Shown: positions 53,470 to 63,560 of the stretch, piece after piece | Position numbering within the stretch: the first letter of the stretch is position 1 | Layout: every line of letters begins with the position of its first letter | Origin: Kappaphycus alvarezii | Taxonomy: Eukaryota > Rhodophyta > Florideophyceae > Gigartinales > Solieriaceae | NCBI GenBank assembly: GCA_002205965.3 | Contig: NADL03000625.1 | Coordinates: forward strand, 930,001-994,000 | DNA length: 64,000 bases | Direction of reading: 5' to 3' | The notes under the pieces: generated by a model | The model's database searches: none | What the model was told of the DNA's origin: nothing | What the model saw: only the letters and a program-made list of their open reading frames with translations | Made by a program: the position numbers and the translations under genes

Positions 53470-54655
53470 GAGGGATCTAATCTTATTCCGTTGCAGTCAA
53501 TTATACGCCCATATCACCGTGCTTCTTTTAAAAATACACTGCATTTCTTGGCATGCAGCTTTAAGCCTGCGCTTTCACAAATATTAAAGATTTGTTTGAG
53601 AACTTCCAGAAGCTCTTCTCTGATCGTGCATGGACCACCATGTCATCAAGCCAAAGTGGAATGTTTTCTTTCTGATCTTGTAACAAAAGCTGGATTGAAC
53701 TTTGGCAGTATGCTGTCGCATTTTTATGTCCATGCATGACTCGAGTCGGAAAATAGACCGCATGGGGCGTAATGAAGCTTTGACATTTGTGCGAATCGTT
53801 TGCTATAGTCAGTTGCCAATAACCGTGGCATAAATCTAGGCTAGCGAAACATTTCGAGCTATCCATACTTGTAGTTTGTGTTTATAAGTTCGGCATGGGC
53901 CAGGCATGCGGTTCTGTCACTTTGTTCACATGTCACAGGTATACTGCAAAACGCCATTTCTCGGGTCCTGGTTTCGGAATGATCAGGGGGCACAAACCCA
54001 GGAGCTTTCCGATTTTTTGTAGATGAGACGATGTCTACTAGTTCATTGACCTTCTTCTCAAGAAATGCCACCTGCCCAGTGGAATAATTGCGCGGGCAGA
54101 CCCTAATTGGTTTGGCACCTTCGAAAATTTTGATGTTCATCGGCTGTATATTGACGGGGGGTCAGAGCCCAGACGGATCCTAAATACATCTGCGTGGTTC
54201 TTGACGATCTCCTTCAATTGCGCCAAATGTTTGCCTTGCAATCCGGTCTTCTGGGCGTCATCAATCATCTAGGTACATAGTTACTTCATCTGGTATGTGT
54301 GTCCCTGGTTCCACAACCTTGTCCAACTGGCAAATTTCTAGTGTACTTTCTGTGGCACTGTCAAGCGCAGTCTGGTTAGGAATTTCTCCATCTAGGAAGC
54401 TTATTTCACTTGTTGATGTTGTCTCCCTCAGCAATTGAGATAGCTGTCCTCCATTTGCTGTATGGTTCGTCGGTGAGGAGTCATCTGCTTCCCAAGTGAT
54501 GTTAAATATATCTGTATTATCGAGCAAATGTAGAATCCGTGCTAGTTCTTATCCAATTTGAGACCTAATGATTGCAGTAATGGACGGGAAAGTAAAACCT
54601 CATCCATGTCATCATCGATGACGGGGTACTCAATATTTCGTAATCGCATAGGTCC
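53470..54655 (-). pseudogene. Gypsy-E end of protease and reverse transcriptase
   Basis: LRNIEYPVIDDDMDEVLLSR and PLLQSLGLKL (54560-54650) finish the protease split by Gypsy-F. NHADVFRIRLGSDPP, LIIPKPGPEKWRFAVYL, then CFASLDLCHGYWQLTIANDS, VYFPTRVMHGHKNATAYC and the catalytic box IPLWLDDMVVHA (53627-53660). Trp-x-D-D again. Confidence 0.8.
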
Positions 54656-55373
54656 TGATGTGCGCAAATTCGCACACGAAAAAATCTAGATGAGGACCAT
54701 AATTGTATACAGTATTGGAACTGGGAAGATATTTTTACAGTTTTTGAATTTGCAAGATATTTTTAATTTGGGTGAGTGTGGCAAATTCATCGGTTGATTT
54801 TTTATTTTAGGACACACTGTCATAGTGGATGTCAGTACAGTTCTAGGTTGTGGGTGATACTACGAGTGACTCTGAAAGGTCTATATAATGGCCACATCAA
54901 TTCCCACCCCTGGCCGATAGGTGGCTGGCATGGGTATGGCACCTAGATATTTACCTCGAGGAAATATCTTCTAATGGTCTCTCTGGTTCACACGATTCCG
55001 TGAGTGCATTTTATGGTTATTAGTCTGTTTGTTTGAAGACTTTTAGGGTAGCCAAAAGTCTATAAAAGCCGAGTAAACTGCTTCCTTTAGTGGAGGTCAA
55101 GGAAGTTGGCAGACAACTTCAGGTCAAGCTCCGAGTAGTAGGAAGTTGAGAGTCAACTTCAAACCCAAGAAAACTTTTTCCTAAGCAAGTCGCAGAGAAT
55201 CAGTGGTAGACGCTGCTCCTTTTATACTTGCTTGTAGCCCTCTCAACTCTCTCCCATATACACTGCTTTTTATTTGTTCAACTATACCACGGTAGCACTT
55301 TTGTCGCTCGCAACACTCCGTCTTGGGGTAGTTGGTTCTAAGTATCTCTTCTCCCGACGATTTACCCCTATCA
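54656..55373 (+). repeat. Gypsy-F 5' LTR
   Basis: 718 bp; starts TGATGTGCGC, ends ACCCCTATCA. A TATA-like tctataaaagcc at about 55059-55070. The primer site probably starts at TGGTACTCTTG two bases after the LTR (55376). Confidence 0.95.
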
Positions 55374-55463
55374 TTTGGTACTCTTGTGGAGGGGGTTGCA
55401 CCCGAGGTATTCGAGTTGAGCAGTCTTAGGGATCCGTTCGAGGGGATTTCTTTTCTGTAATCA

Positions 55464-55690
55464 TGGATCTAAACGCTGCTCGTATAACGTTCACAGGGGG
55501 CAAGAATGAAGACGTTGAGGAGACAATTTGTGGCTGAGCTTGCATCGGCCCCAACTGGGATAACGTTTGGTCATCTTTGAGGGGCGACGCAGAGGATGCG
55601 AGAAAAGAACTCAAAAAAATTATCGGTCTAATAAGTCCGCTAAGGGTAAGAAACTGTTTCTTCAATCGGCCTCGACAGCACCAAGACGTC
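55464..55690 (+). pseudogene. Gypsy-F gag, almost wholly deleted
   Basis: The ATG at 55464 opens MDLNAARITFTGGKNEDVEE and soon stops; RQFVAELASAPTGITFGHL is in another frame. Only about 230 bases separate this from the protease, where a gag of several hundred codons is expected. Confidence 0.6.
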
Positions 55691-56195
55691 TTAAGCTGGT
55701 ACCAGTCAAAGTATTGGGTATGAAAAAGCTCTCTTCGATTCGGGTGCTGTTCCAAACCTCATTTCAGAAACTTTGGTGACAGATCTAGGTCTCGAAATTA
55801 CTCCAACGACTCGAAAAATAACTGTAGCGGATGGAACCGTCTCAAAATGCATGGGCACTGTTGACAAGGTTTCCGTGTTCTTTGGGGACTCTAAAGTTGA
55901 TGTAGACTTTCTTGTCATGCCTGATCTCCCTTTCGATGCAATCATTGGCTGCCCTACCATGGAAAGACTAGGGACATGCATTGACTTGGGCAACCAAATG
56001 GTTTCAGTTAATATTGACGGCAGAACCGTGAAGATGCCCCTGGATTTCGACAAAAGCACGCATCCTGAAGATTTAAAAGAAACGGACAGTGAAGATTTCA
56101 CTTCTAGCTATGACAGCGAAGATTCGAACCAACTAAACTTTCGGAAGTGGAAAAGGGTACCCGGGGGTAATGAACATGGCATGGGACGATTATGA
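55690..56195 (+). pseudogene. Gypsy-F protease
   Basis: ALFDSGAVPNLIS (about 55728-55765, D-S-G-A) is one frame away from the ORF 55773-56195, which carries LGLEITPTTRKITVADGTVS and DFLVMPDLPFDAIIGCPTME. An acidic linker (HPEDLKETDSEDFTSSYDSE) follows. Confidence 0.85.
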
Positions 56196-56399
56196 TTCTG
56201 GGTTTGAAACAGATGACGACTGGAATTCTAGGATAAGTTTGAAACCCGAATGTGTTTCTTTTTGCGATGATATCGAATCAAAGGACAGAATTCGGAGCAT
56301 GAAAGAAGATTACCTTTGCAAGAAAATAAGAATACGTCGAATTCCATATATGAAGATGTGAGCACGACGGAAGAGGTCCTTCAAAATATTGAGGTTGAG

Positions 56400-57330
56400 A
56401 TCAAGAAGAAAAAGGGCGCCAAATGGCAGAAATCCAAGGAAAAGTGCAGCACCTTCCCGCCGCCGCCTCACTGAAAATATCCGACATGTTAACATCTTCC
56501 GAAGTAATTGCATGGAGTGTATCAGATTTAAGACAAGCAAGTGTACCGGTTACTCACTCGTTCGAACTTACCGACACTCAACCGATTTACCACAAGCCTA
56601 GACGTCAACCGCCAAAATATGACCAATTTATCTCAGAAAATGTTACAAGTATGCTGAAAAATGATATTATTCGACCAGTTTCATCCCCATGGTCGTTTCC
56701 AGTTGTGGTCGCACCAAAGAAGGATGGAAAGCTGCGTTTTTGCGTCGATTACCGACAACTGAACCAGAGAATGATACCCGATCGATTTCCGATTCCGAAC
56801 ATGGAGGAGATCCTCGAGGACCTGAAGGACGGGAGATATTTCACCTCAATTGACCTTTACACTGGCTATTGGCAGATTCCATTGGATGAAAAATGTAAGG
56901 AAAAAAAACCTTTACCAGCAAAGCCGGTACGTTCAGGTTCGAAGTGATGCCTTTTGGTCTCATGAATGCACCAGCTACATTCCAAAGAATGATGAACGAG
57001 GTTTTGAAAGGACTTCCATTCGCAAGAGTTATATCGATGATGTCGTCATATTCTCAGAAACATTGGATCAGCACATCTCGCACGTCAAGACAGTTGTGGA
57101 GAGGATATCGGAGTATAGCCTGAAAATTAAGTTAAGCAAATGCTTCTTTGCGAAAACTCTATCCAATTACTCGGTCATATCGTCGATCAAGAGGGAATTA
57201 GAGTGGATCCAGAGAAAACGAAAAAAATCAAGTTGGCACCAAGGCCCGCTTCAAAGACGGAGGTCGAAGCTTCTTAGGACTGGCCTCATATTACAGAAGA
57301 TTTATCAAAGATTTCGCCAAGACTGCAGCA
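56400..57330 (+). pseudogene. Gypsy-F reverse transcriptase
   Basis: NDIIRPVSSPWSFPVVVAPK, DGKLRFCVDYRQLNQRMIPD and YFTSIDLYTGYWQIPLDEK are in one frame (56423-56947); after a shift [19 protein letters not shown] and [20 protein letters not shown] (57028-57087) carry the catalytic YIDD. Three frames in all. Confidence 0.9.
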
Positions 57331-57339
57331 CCGTTACAT

Positions 57340-57860
57340 GCCAGCACTACGAAGAACGGAAAATTTTACTGGAACAAGGAAATGCAAACTGCATTTGAGG
57401 AGCTTAAAGATAAGCTATGTGTCCCCCAGTGCTCATGTACCAGATTTCAAGAGACCATTCGTTGTGGAGACAGATGCCTCAGAACGGTCTTTGGGTGCCG
57501 TTTTGTCCCAAAAAGAAAACGGAAGACTACACCCTGTTCAATTCGCAAGTCGCACTCTGAATGATGCGGAAAAGAGATACTCAGTCTGCGAGAAAGAAGC
57601 GCTAGCTGTCGTCTTCGCACTGAAAAAGTTTCGTGTTACCTTTTATCACTCGAGAAATTTGTCTTGATAACTGATCACCAGGCACTTAAGACAGCATTCC
57701 AAAAGAAAGATGTACATCACCGCTTGGCCCGATGGCTCGACATTTTCGCAGAATATCGGTTTGAAATTGTGTATAGGCCCGGACGCAATAATCAGCCTGC
57801 CGATTACCTATCCCGCTTGAGGGATCCACTGATTCCAAATGAAAAAGCTTCGGACATCGT
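57340..57860 (+). pseudogene. Gypsy-F RNase H
   Basis: FVVETDASERSLGAVLSQKE, AEKRYSVCEKEALAVVFALK, then LITDHQALKTAFQKKDVHHR and RPGRNNQPADYLSRLRDP; the catalytic acids are present across two frames. Confidence 0.9.
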
Positions 57861-57939
57861 CGGAGTTGCCGAGTTCAAGTGCCGAACGATAACGAGTACG
57901 AAGCTAATATTCACGGACTATTAAATTCCTTGATGGACT

Positions 57940-59197
57940 AGAAATGAGAAAGGTTGATCTTGAACACAGAAATTGGGTACGCAGGAATCAAAAGGCTTTT
58001 ACATTGTGGAATGGGAAACTCTTCCGACACAAAGCCGGTCCGACTAGTGGCCCCTTTGAAAGAAAGAATGAAGATCTTGAGGACTTTCCATGATGAGCTA
58101 GGGCATTGGGATCTCGAAACAACCAAAAAATTCGTAACTGAGAGATTCTGGTGGCCCGGTATCCATAAGGACGTCTATAATTTCGTGAAAAGCTGCGACA
58201 ACTGCCAAAAATTCACTCCAATACGGAAGTATAAGACAACTCTAAGTTTTCCAGTTTCCGGTCTCTTTGAAACCTTCTCAATTGACTTTGCGGGCCCGTT
58301 CAAGGAAACTCTTCCGGAAAAAATATCTCCTTATAGGGGTGGAACATCTTACTGGATGGCCAATAGCAGTTGCAGTTGAGGAGGCAAATGCTGAGGTGGT
58401 ACTGAGATTCATCGAAAAAGAAATAATTGAACCGTTTGGTCTTCCAAAAAGGATCATCTCGGATAACGCCCTTTGTTTTACTGCAACTTCACTGCTTCGT
58501 TTTTTGGAAGAGAAAGGGATTCAGCTGAAGACCGTTCTCGCATACGCTCCTATGTCCAACGGGAAAGCGGAGAGGATGGTTGGAACCATCAAACGAGCAA
58601 TATCGAAAACTATGTCGGAGAATGAAATCCAGTGGGAAGATGCCTTACCAAAAGTGTTATACGGCTATCGTCGAAGAAGAGGAAGAAGGACGCTCACCAT
58701 TCGAGCTAATGTACGGAAGGGCTCCTAGAATGTTACAGAGAGACATGGAAACAAATATTATCGATGAAGAGAGTAGGGAAGTTGAACTACTGGCCACCGA
58801 AGGCTGGAGATCACACCGCGCGCTAACACAGACAAGAAATAAGGATGCAGAACCTGCAGTCAGAACCTTTTCAGTTGGCTCTAAAGTACTTGTAGTACAT
58901 GGAAAAGCAATGCAGCAGGCTGTGAAGTGGCCGGCCTTCCAAACCAAGTACTCGAACCCTTGCATCGTCACGGAGGAAAGACACCCGCACTATCAGCTCT
59001 GTTCAAGCTCAGGGAAGAGATCAAGGAGGGCCATCCATGCACGTCGTCTGGTCCCTTACCATCAGAGGCCTGAAGAATTCCTTCTCACACAGGACTATGC
59101 GCAACCACGGGGCATACTCATCTTTAACTATAGAATGATTCCTATGGGAGGAAAAAGGGCCTGGGAATGGATCATCTCGATTACGGGGGACTACTAA
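57940..59197 (+). pseudogene. Gypsy-F integrase and C-terminal region
   Basis: FHDELGHWDLETTKKFVTER (H-H) and SCDNCQKF (C-C) form the zinc end; FSIDFAGPFKE, then after a shift PKRIISDNALCFTATSLLRF and NGKAERMVGTIKRAI give D, D, E. A further shift near 58660 leads to SPFELMYGRAPRMLQRDMET and a C-terminal part of 150 residues ending at a TAA (59195), the same frame that continues into the extra ORF. Confidence 0.9.
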
Positions 59198-59749
59198 GAA
59201 CTCCACGTAATCATACATTTCTACATTAATATATGCCTATGTTTTCGTACGTTGAACGGACCATTGCTACCTGAAGAAGATTTCCGACTATTAATAAGAG
59301 TTCTATTTTCATTCCAAAACGGAAGGTTCACGGAAGCAGGTCCAGAGTTTGTGGAGGTAATATATCATTACTCTATAGGAAGATATGGAATGGTAGCTGC
59401 TGGAGACTTGTCGCAAACGTATCTGAATATTATCCGTCCAATTTACGTATTTCTCAAGAACAACCAAGACGTGCGACTGAGAGGTTACGCCTTACCCCCG
59501 GATATGGAATACAGACTGGTCCCGTATCCTCTATGGGAACCTTACGTTTCTCCGCCACAAATTGGGAACGTTGGAGGCGGCGAGGATCCTCCTGAAGCAG
59601 TGATGATGACCAGAGGAGGACCTTCGGAGACAACAACCCGCCCAGAAGAGGTTCCGGTCGTCCCCCGAGAGGACCTCGTGCAGGTCCCAGTACGTCAGGA
59701 GCTGGTCGCGGCCATTCATCGGGACCGTCCACCACAACTTCATCTCTAG
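59198..59749 (+). CDS. Gypsy-F extra ORF, domain 1, unknown function
   Basis: Open in the frame of the integrase C terminus, right after its TAA. There is no ATG before the conserved part; a TTG at 59252 is the nearest near-cognate start, so read-through, splicing or a lost start must be assumed. The domain has GPLLPEEDFRLLIRVLFSFQ, IIRPIYVFLKNNQDVRLRGY and VPYPLWEPYVSPPQ, then a Gly/Pro/Thr-rich tail. No transmembrane segment, signal peptide or zinc motif. It is homologous to domain 2 downstream (pattern GP-x-L-x-x-ED...RV-x-FS...I-(I/K)-PIY...V-x-R-x-Y...PYP-x-x-x-PY). The position is that of env in errantiviruses, but nothing in it looks like an envelope protein. Confidence 0.55.
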   Translation, partial: ELHVIIHFYINICLCFRTLNGPLLPEEDFRLLIRVLFSFQNGRFTEAGPEFVEVIYHYSIGRYGMVAAGDLSQTYLNIIRPIYVFLKNNQDVRLRGYALPPDMEYRLVPYPLWEPYVSPPQIGNVGGGEDPPEAVMMTRGGPSETTTRPEEVPVVPREDLVQVPVRQELVAAIHRDRPPQLHL

Positions 59750-60228
59750 CTCTCCTTCACAACCATGCACAGCATACAGTCGGAAGAAGAAGATTATCTT
59801 TTTGGCTGCGCAATATCTCCGAGGATGCGAACGATGCGCAGGTCATTTCTTATTTCATGATAAGCATCTGTTTATGTTTTAGGGCGCTACATGGACCGCA
59901 CTTATCTTACGAAGATTCGTTCTTGATGATGCGCGTCTTCTTTTCTTATCGGCATCCATTCCTCCGGCATCTTCCAGAAGAGTTTGCATATCACATATAT
60001 TTTTCACTCTTGGAAGATTCGGAAGAGTCACGGAAGAAGAATGTATTCAACCCCATCGATGTTATCAAACCAATATATGAGGCTATGCTACAAAGTGAGG
60101 TACCAGTAATGCGAACCTACTTTTTAGAGCATCATATTGGTAATCAGTTGCATCCGTACCCGTTTGAGAGACCATATATTTTATCAATAAGACAGCGAAC
60201 ACTAACGGAAACAGAAGAAGAGCAGTGA
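59596..60228 (+). CDS. Gypsy-F extra ORF, domain 2, unknown function
   Basis: One frame over from domain 1 and overlapping its tail: open from 59596 to a TGA at 60226 (211 codons), first ATG at 59857. The first 50 residues are Arg/Gly/Ser-rich (GRPPRGPRAGPSTSGAGRGH), then the domain GPHLSYEDSFLMMRVFFSYR, DVIKPIYEAMLQSEVPVMRT and LHPYPFERPYILSIRQR. Its order and spacing match domain 1. One frameshift in the tail would join the two into a single protein of two repeats linked by an RG-rich hinge. Alternatively ttttag|gg just before the domain (59876-59883) could be a splice acceptor. Function unknown. Confidence 0.55.
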   Translation, partial: SSDDDQRRTFGDNNPPRRGSGRPPRGPRAGPSTSGAGRGHSSGPSTTTSSLALLHNHAQHTVGRRRLSFWLRNISEDANDAQVISYFMISICLCFRALHGPHLSYEDSFLMMRVFFSYRHPFLRHLPEEFAYHIYFSLLEDSEESRKKNVFNPIDVIKPIYEAMLQSEVPVMRTYFLEHHIGNQLHPYPFERPYILSIRQRTLTETEEEQ

Positions 60229-60260
60229 CGAGCCGGGACGTTCGTCTTGAGCGGAGGGCG

Positions 60261-60977
60261 TGATGTGCGCAAATTCGCACACGAAAAAATCTAGATGAGG
60301 ACCATAATTGTATACAGTATTGGAACTGGGAAGATATTTTTACAGTTTTTGAATTTGCAAGATATTTTTAATTTGGGTGAGTGTGGCAAATTCATCGGTT
60401 GATTTTTTATTTTAGGACACACTGTCATAGTGGATGTCAGTACAGTTCTAGGTTGTGGGTGATACTACGAGTGACTCTGAAAGGTCTATATAATGGCCAC
60501 ATCAATTCCCACCCCTGGCCGATAGGTGGCTGGCATGGGTATGGCACCTAGATATTTACCTTGAGGAAATATCTTCTAATGGTCTCTCTGGTTCACACGA
60601 TTCCCGTGAATGCATTTTATGGTTATTAGTCTGTTTGTTTGAAGACTTTTAGGGTAGCCAAAAGTCTATAAAGCCGAGTAAACTGCTTCCTTTAGTGGAG
60701 GTCAAGCAAGTTGGCAGACAACTTCAGGTCAAGCTCCGAGTAGTAGGAAGTTGAGAGTCAACTTCAAACCCAAGAAAACTTTTTCCTAAGCAAGTCGCAG
60801 AGAATCAGTGGTAGACGCTGCCCTTTTATACTTGCTTGTAGCCCTCTCAACTCTCTCCCATATACACTGCTTTTTATTTGTTCAACTATACCACGGTAGC
60901 ACTTTTGTCGCTCGCAACACCTCCGTCTTGGGGTAGTTGGTTCTAAGTATCTCTTCTCCCGACGATTTACCCTATCA
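60261..60977 (+). repeat. Gypsy-F 3' LTR
   Basis: 717 bp, preceded by the purine tract gagcggagggcg (60249-60260). Confidence 0.95.
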
Positions 60978-60982
60978 GGTCC

Positions 60983-62274
60983 CTCCGGTGTATGAATGGT
61001 GTTGGACACTCGGGCTTTCCTTCTTGCCAGTACTGTGCGAGTTTGTTCATTAGTGATGGCCAATCGCATTGATACTGGAGCTTCCAATGGTAGGACAGGA
61101 ATAATGATACTGTGATTGGCCAGAGACTGCAGATGGTTGGCGCCTATTGCTCCATGATCCGCTCCATAGTCGCCGGAGACGACAACTGAAAGCTTTTCCA
61201 TCAGCATTCCGATAGCCTACCATTTATAGCAGAGGGCTGACACGAAACTAGTTGATTCAAAGAGCATTTTCTTAGACTCTCAGTATTCTCGCAGGAGTTC
61301 TTTCTTCTTTTTTTGGTTCTGTTTTAGGGCAATTCCATAGGAAATGGCACTCACCTAGGCACGTTTTCGAATTTAAATAGGGCGGTTTGATCTATTTTTA
61401 GGTTCCCCTTCAGCTGCTTGCCATTGCCAATACTTGATTTGTCCTTGATAGCAGAACCTGATCGCTCATTGCCGGCATGTTACTGGATTCCGGCCTTTTT
61501 TATAATTCGCTCGAGTGCTCTCTAGCTGCACTTCATCACGGGCCATACTTAGCCTGTTTATAGTTCCATTATCATCTGGACCTCTCAATGGAACAATTTC
61601 TCACAATTCGTAGCTTCTGCAATGACATAAGTGTAGAAAGACATCCAATTACTTGCCAAGTTGGCCTGTCGCAGCTGTAAGTCAGCTTCAATTTTTCGTC
61701 GTAAGCAGCAGGGCACAATAGTGAACAAACATGCCTATTGCCAGTTTCGGACTATCTTTTGGAAGATTCTCCAAACAAGACGACGTAAAAGACATCATAG
61801 TCTGCGAAAAGGCTGAGTATCCGCAGCTCCGGGTCATCTCCCCATAGTTAATCCGAACATACTTTCAAATCAGCCGCCATAGATGCCCGCGTGATTGAGT
61901 CAGCAACCCGTCCAAGTTTCTCAGAGAGCCAAGCTAGTAGGACAGGCTCTGACAGTTCTTCTATTGAAGAGAGATCCTTGAAAGTGTTTAGGCGAATTAA
62001 AGAAGTTAGTAGGTCTCATAACCGAAGCTACTATGGAAACGGTAGTAAACGTTCCCCTTGGCCAGCTACGTCCTTTGCTTTGCGCAAATAATCTTCCGTT
62101 CCTTGAGGAAAGTTCGGATCGAATTTCGTCCCAGCTTTCGGAGAGTTGGATGTTGAATGGGCATGAGTATGGGCTGCCCTGTAGAGTGACTGTCCCATCG
62201 CAGTAAAGAATCACTCTTATGCGATAGCTCGCATTTGGCAGCCGGCTGATTGTGCCACGAATGCAAGTGATCAC
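60983..62274 (-). pseudogene. Gypsy-E gag and start of protease
   Basis: Gag is badly decayed: HPTLRKLGRNSIRTFLKERK (about 62100-62150) matches the P-x-L...S-I-R-T-F block of Gypsy-D gag. The protease start is clearer: LSVVVSGDYGADHGAIGANH (about 61120-61190) with D-Y-G-A-D where D-S/T-G-A-D is expected, then VSMRLAITNEQTRTVLARRK. The frame runs into the Gypsy-F insertion at 60982. Confidence 0.6.
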
Positions 62275-62501
62275 TGTTGCAGGACACGGTTGAGTGTCTT
62301 GTAGAGACTTTCTGCTTCTCTTTACTGAATCTCAAATTGAAAAGAAAGGCTTAAGTATTGTTGGAATTAAATGCTAACCGACAGTGAGGAGAGTACATTT
62401 GACTCTCGTTGAGAGTGCATGATACTAATCGATAAGCAATGTGTAATTATTCCACATTACACCACCTTACAGCTGTAATGCAGACGTCAGGCTGTTACAG
62501 T
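62275..62501 (-). repeat. Gypsy-E 5' LTR
   Basis: 227 bp, minus-strand TGTAACAGCC to CTGCAACA. GTGATCACTTGCATTCG follows it as the likely primer site (62258-62274). Confidence 0.9.
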
Positions 62502-62720
62502 TCCTGATCTCTGTAAGTAAGCTGGAAGTAGTATCTTGATTCTTTAACTTTGTCGACGATACCATGCAGATTTTGGCTAGAATCTCCATGAGGCCATCGT
62601 ACAAATCATCCCCATGACCATTGTAAGACCAGGCTATACGCAAACCAGTGTACTTGTTCAACCGAGAGGTTTGAGGTTCTGTGGTGAATAATTTCAGAAA
62701 TGAACTACTCAATTTGGCTC
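62502..62720 (-). pseudogene. Cullin copy 1 segment 1 (N-terminal)
   Basis: HHRTSNLSVEQVHWFAYSLVL, then after a one-base shift YNGHGDDLYDGLMEILAKI, corresponding to the L-S-x-E-(E/Q)-L...A-Y-x-x-V-L...G-x-x-L-Y-x-G-L block of cullins. An in-frame stop (TAG) precedes it at about 62711, where a splice acceptor could also lie. No earlier N-terminal exon recognised. The segment ends at the Gypsy-E target duplication. Confidence 0.75.
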
Positions 62721-63430
62721 AAGTGTTTTGAGTAGATATAGGATCCGTATGGGTGATCATAGTAATGAATAGTGATTTGGTAGCTTTCTTTTGCGAGTAA
62801 ACGTCCCACACAATGGAGATAAGATGGAATTGGTAGTGAAGCAATGAGAAAAATAGGTGAGAGGAGAATTAGAGAGTGGAGATAGGAAATGTAAGATAAG
62901 AGATAGTACTTTGAAGGTAGCATGATGATAGCAGCTCTGAAAAGGATTTAAATATTGCTCCTCTTCAGTACCAACGCTGATGATCCCAGTTGGGCTGCAA
63001 ATTGGAGATAAGAACCCAAATGCGAAGTAGTCGGACAGAAAAGAAGTCCTTAAAGGAGGCCGTGATAACACCTTCAATGGCTCTTGATGACGGAGAGTAT
63101 TGATAAAAATAATATTTACGCGACAGACAGTAACCGGGAATTTTTGGCGGCGGCCAGGAATTTTTTCCGAGGTCAGCGGAGCGATTCAGATAAGCTAATC
63201 AGTGATGTGTCGGGATGTAGATGCGAATCTTTTCTGAGTGTCCTTTCAGTGCGGCGCTGCTTAGTACTATCTTATTGAATTGTGATAGTGCATTATGGCA
63301 GGAACAACTAAATCGGATCCACATGTTTTTGAAATGCAACCTCGATGTGATGACTCTTTTCGATTTATCACACTGTCAAACCATAAGTTGCTTCTGCATT
63401 TAAAACGCCGAGGCCTCGCCCTCAAGTAAA
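62721..63430. other. Interval upstream of the cullin
   Basis: Should hold the cullin 5' end. The minus frame 62757-63077 and plus frame 63084-63278 are open, but neither shows a cullin or other domain. Promoter not identified. Confidence 0.3.
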
Positions 63431-63560
63431 TCCCTGGGAGTATCGAACCCCAGGCCTCCCACAAACTTTCACCATCATCCCGCGCGTTCTGCTGAACTGC
63501 GCACAGTGGTAACTGCCTATACCGGCTGTATCGCGCTCAACGACCACGTTCAATCATCAA

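Larger units (their letters stand above)
54651..60982 (+). mobile_element. Gypsy-F, Ty3/gypsy element with extra ORFs, nested in Gypsy-E
   Basis: LTRs 54656-55373 and 60261-60977 (718 and 717 bp, about 1% different, TGATG to TATCA), flanked by GGTCC at 54651-54655 and 60978-60982. Inside: almost no gag, then protease, RT with YIDD, RNase H, integrase with H-H-C-C, and about 1 kb with two homologous extra domains before the 3' LTR. It has no chromodomain, so it is a different lineage from Gypsy-C, Gypsy-D and Gypsy-E. Confidence 0.95.
50946..62501 (-). mobile_element. Gypsy-E, chromodomain Ty3/gypsy element split by Gypsy-F
   Basis: LTRs 50946-51173 and 62275-62501 (228 and 227 bp, about 8% different). 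The minus strand reads from 62274 through leader, gag and the first half of protease, is interrupted by Gypsy-F at 60982-54656, and continues with the end of protease, RT, RNase H, integrase and chromodomain. Flanks GTTTC (50941-50945) and GTTCC (62502-62506) differ at one base, a likely old 5-bp duplication. The element itself sits in the cullin gene. Confidence 0.9.
40263..62720 (-). pseudogene. Cullin copy 1, split by five retrotransposons
   Basis: Minus strand. Recognisable coding segments in gene order are 62720-62502, 50945-50293, 49650-48710, 43392-42769 and 40276-40263. Between them lie Gypsy-E (with Gypsy-F inside), a LINE-A end, Gypsy-D and Copia-A. Together they cover a cullin from the first repeat helices to the C-terminal Y-R-Y-I-A and stop. 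Short frameshifts exist within segments (for example near 62640 and 50920). Cullins are ubiquitin-ligase scaffolds; the subtype (CUL1/3/4) cannot be decided from this. The gene cannot be functional as it stands unless the insertions are assembly artefacts, and their target duplications argue against that. A partial second copy is at 24652-26180. Confidence 0.9.

Noticed and set aside
59252..60228. Reading the Gypsy-F extra ORFs as a retroviral-type envelope gene
   Set aside because: The position fits, but there is no signal peptide, no transmembrane segment and no Cys-rich or fusion-peptide region.
63430..63450. Conventional tRNA 3'-end primer site for Gypsy-G (TGGGAGTATCGAACCCC)
   Set aside because: The T-loop-like bases are too close to the TGG to match a real tRNA 3' end, and no LTR end was found next to it.
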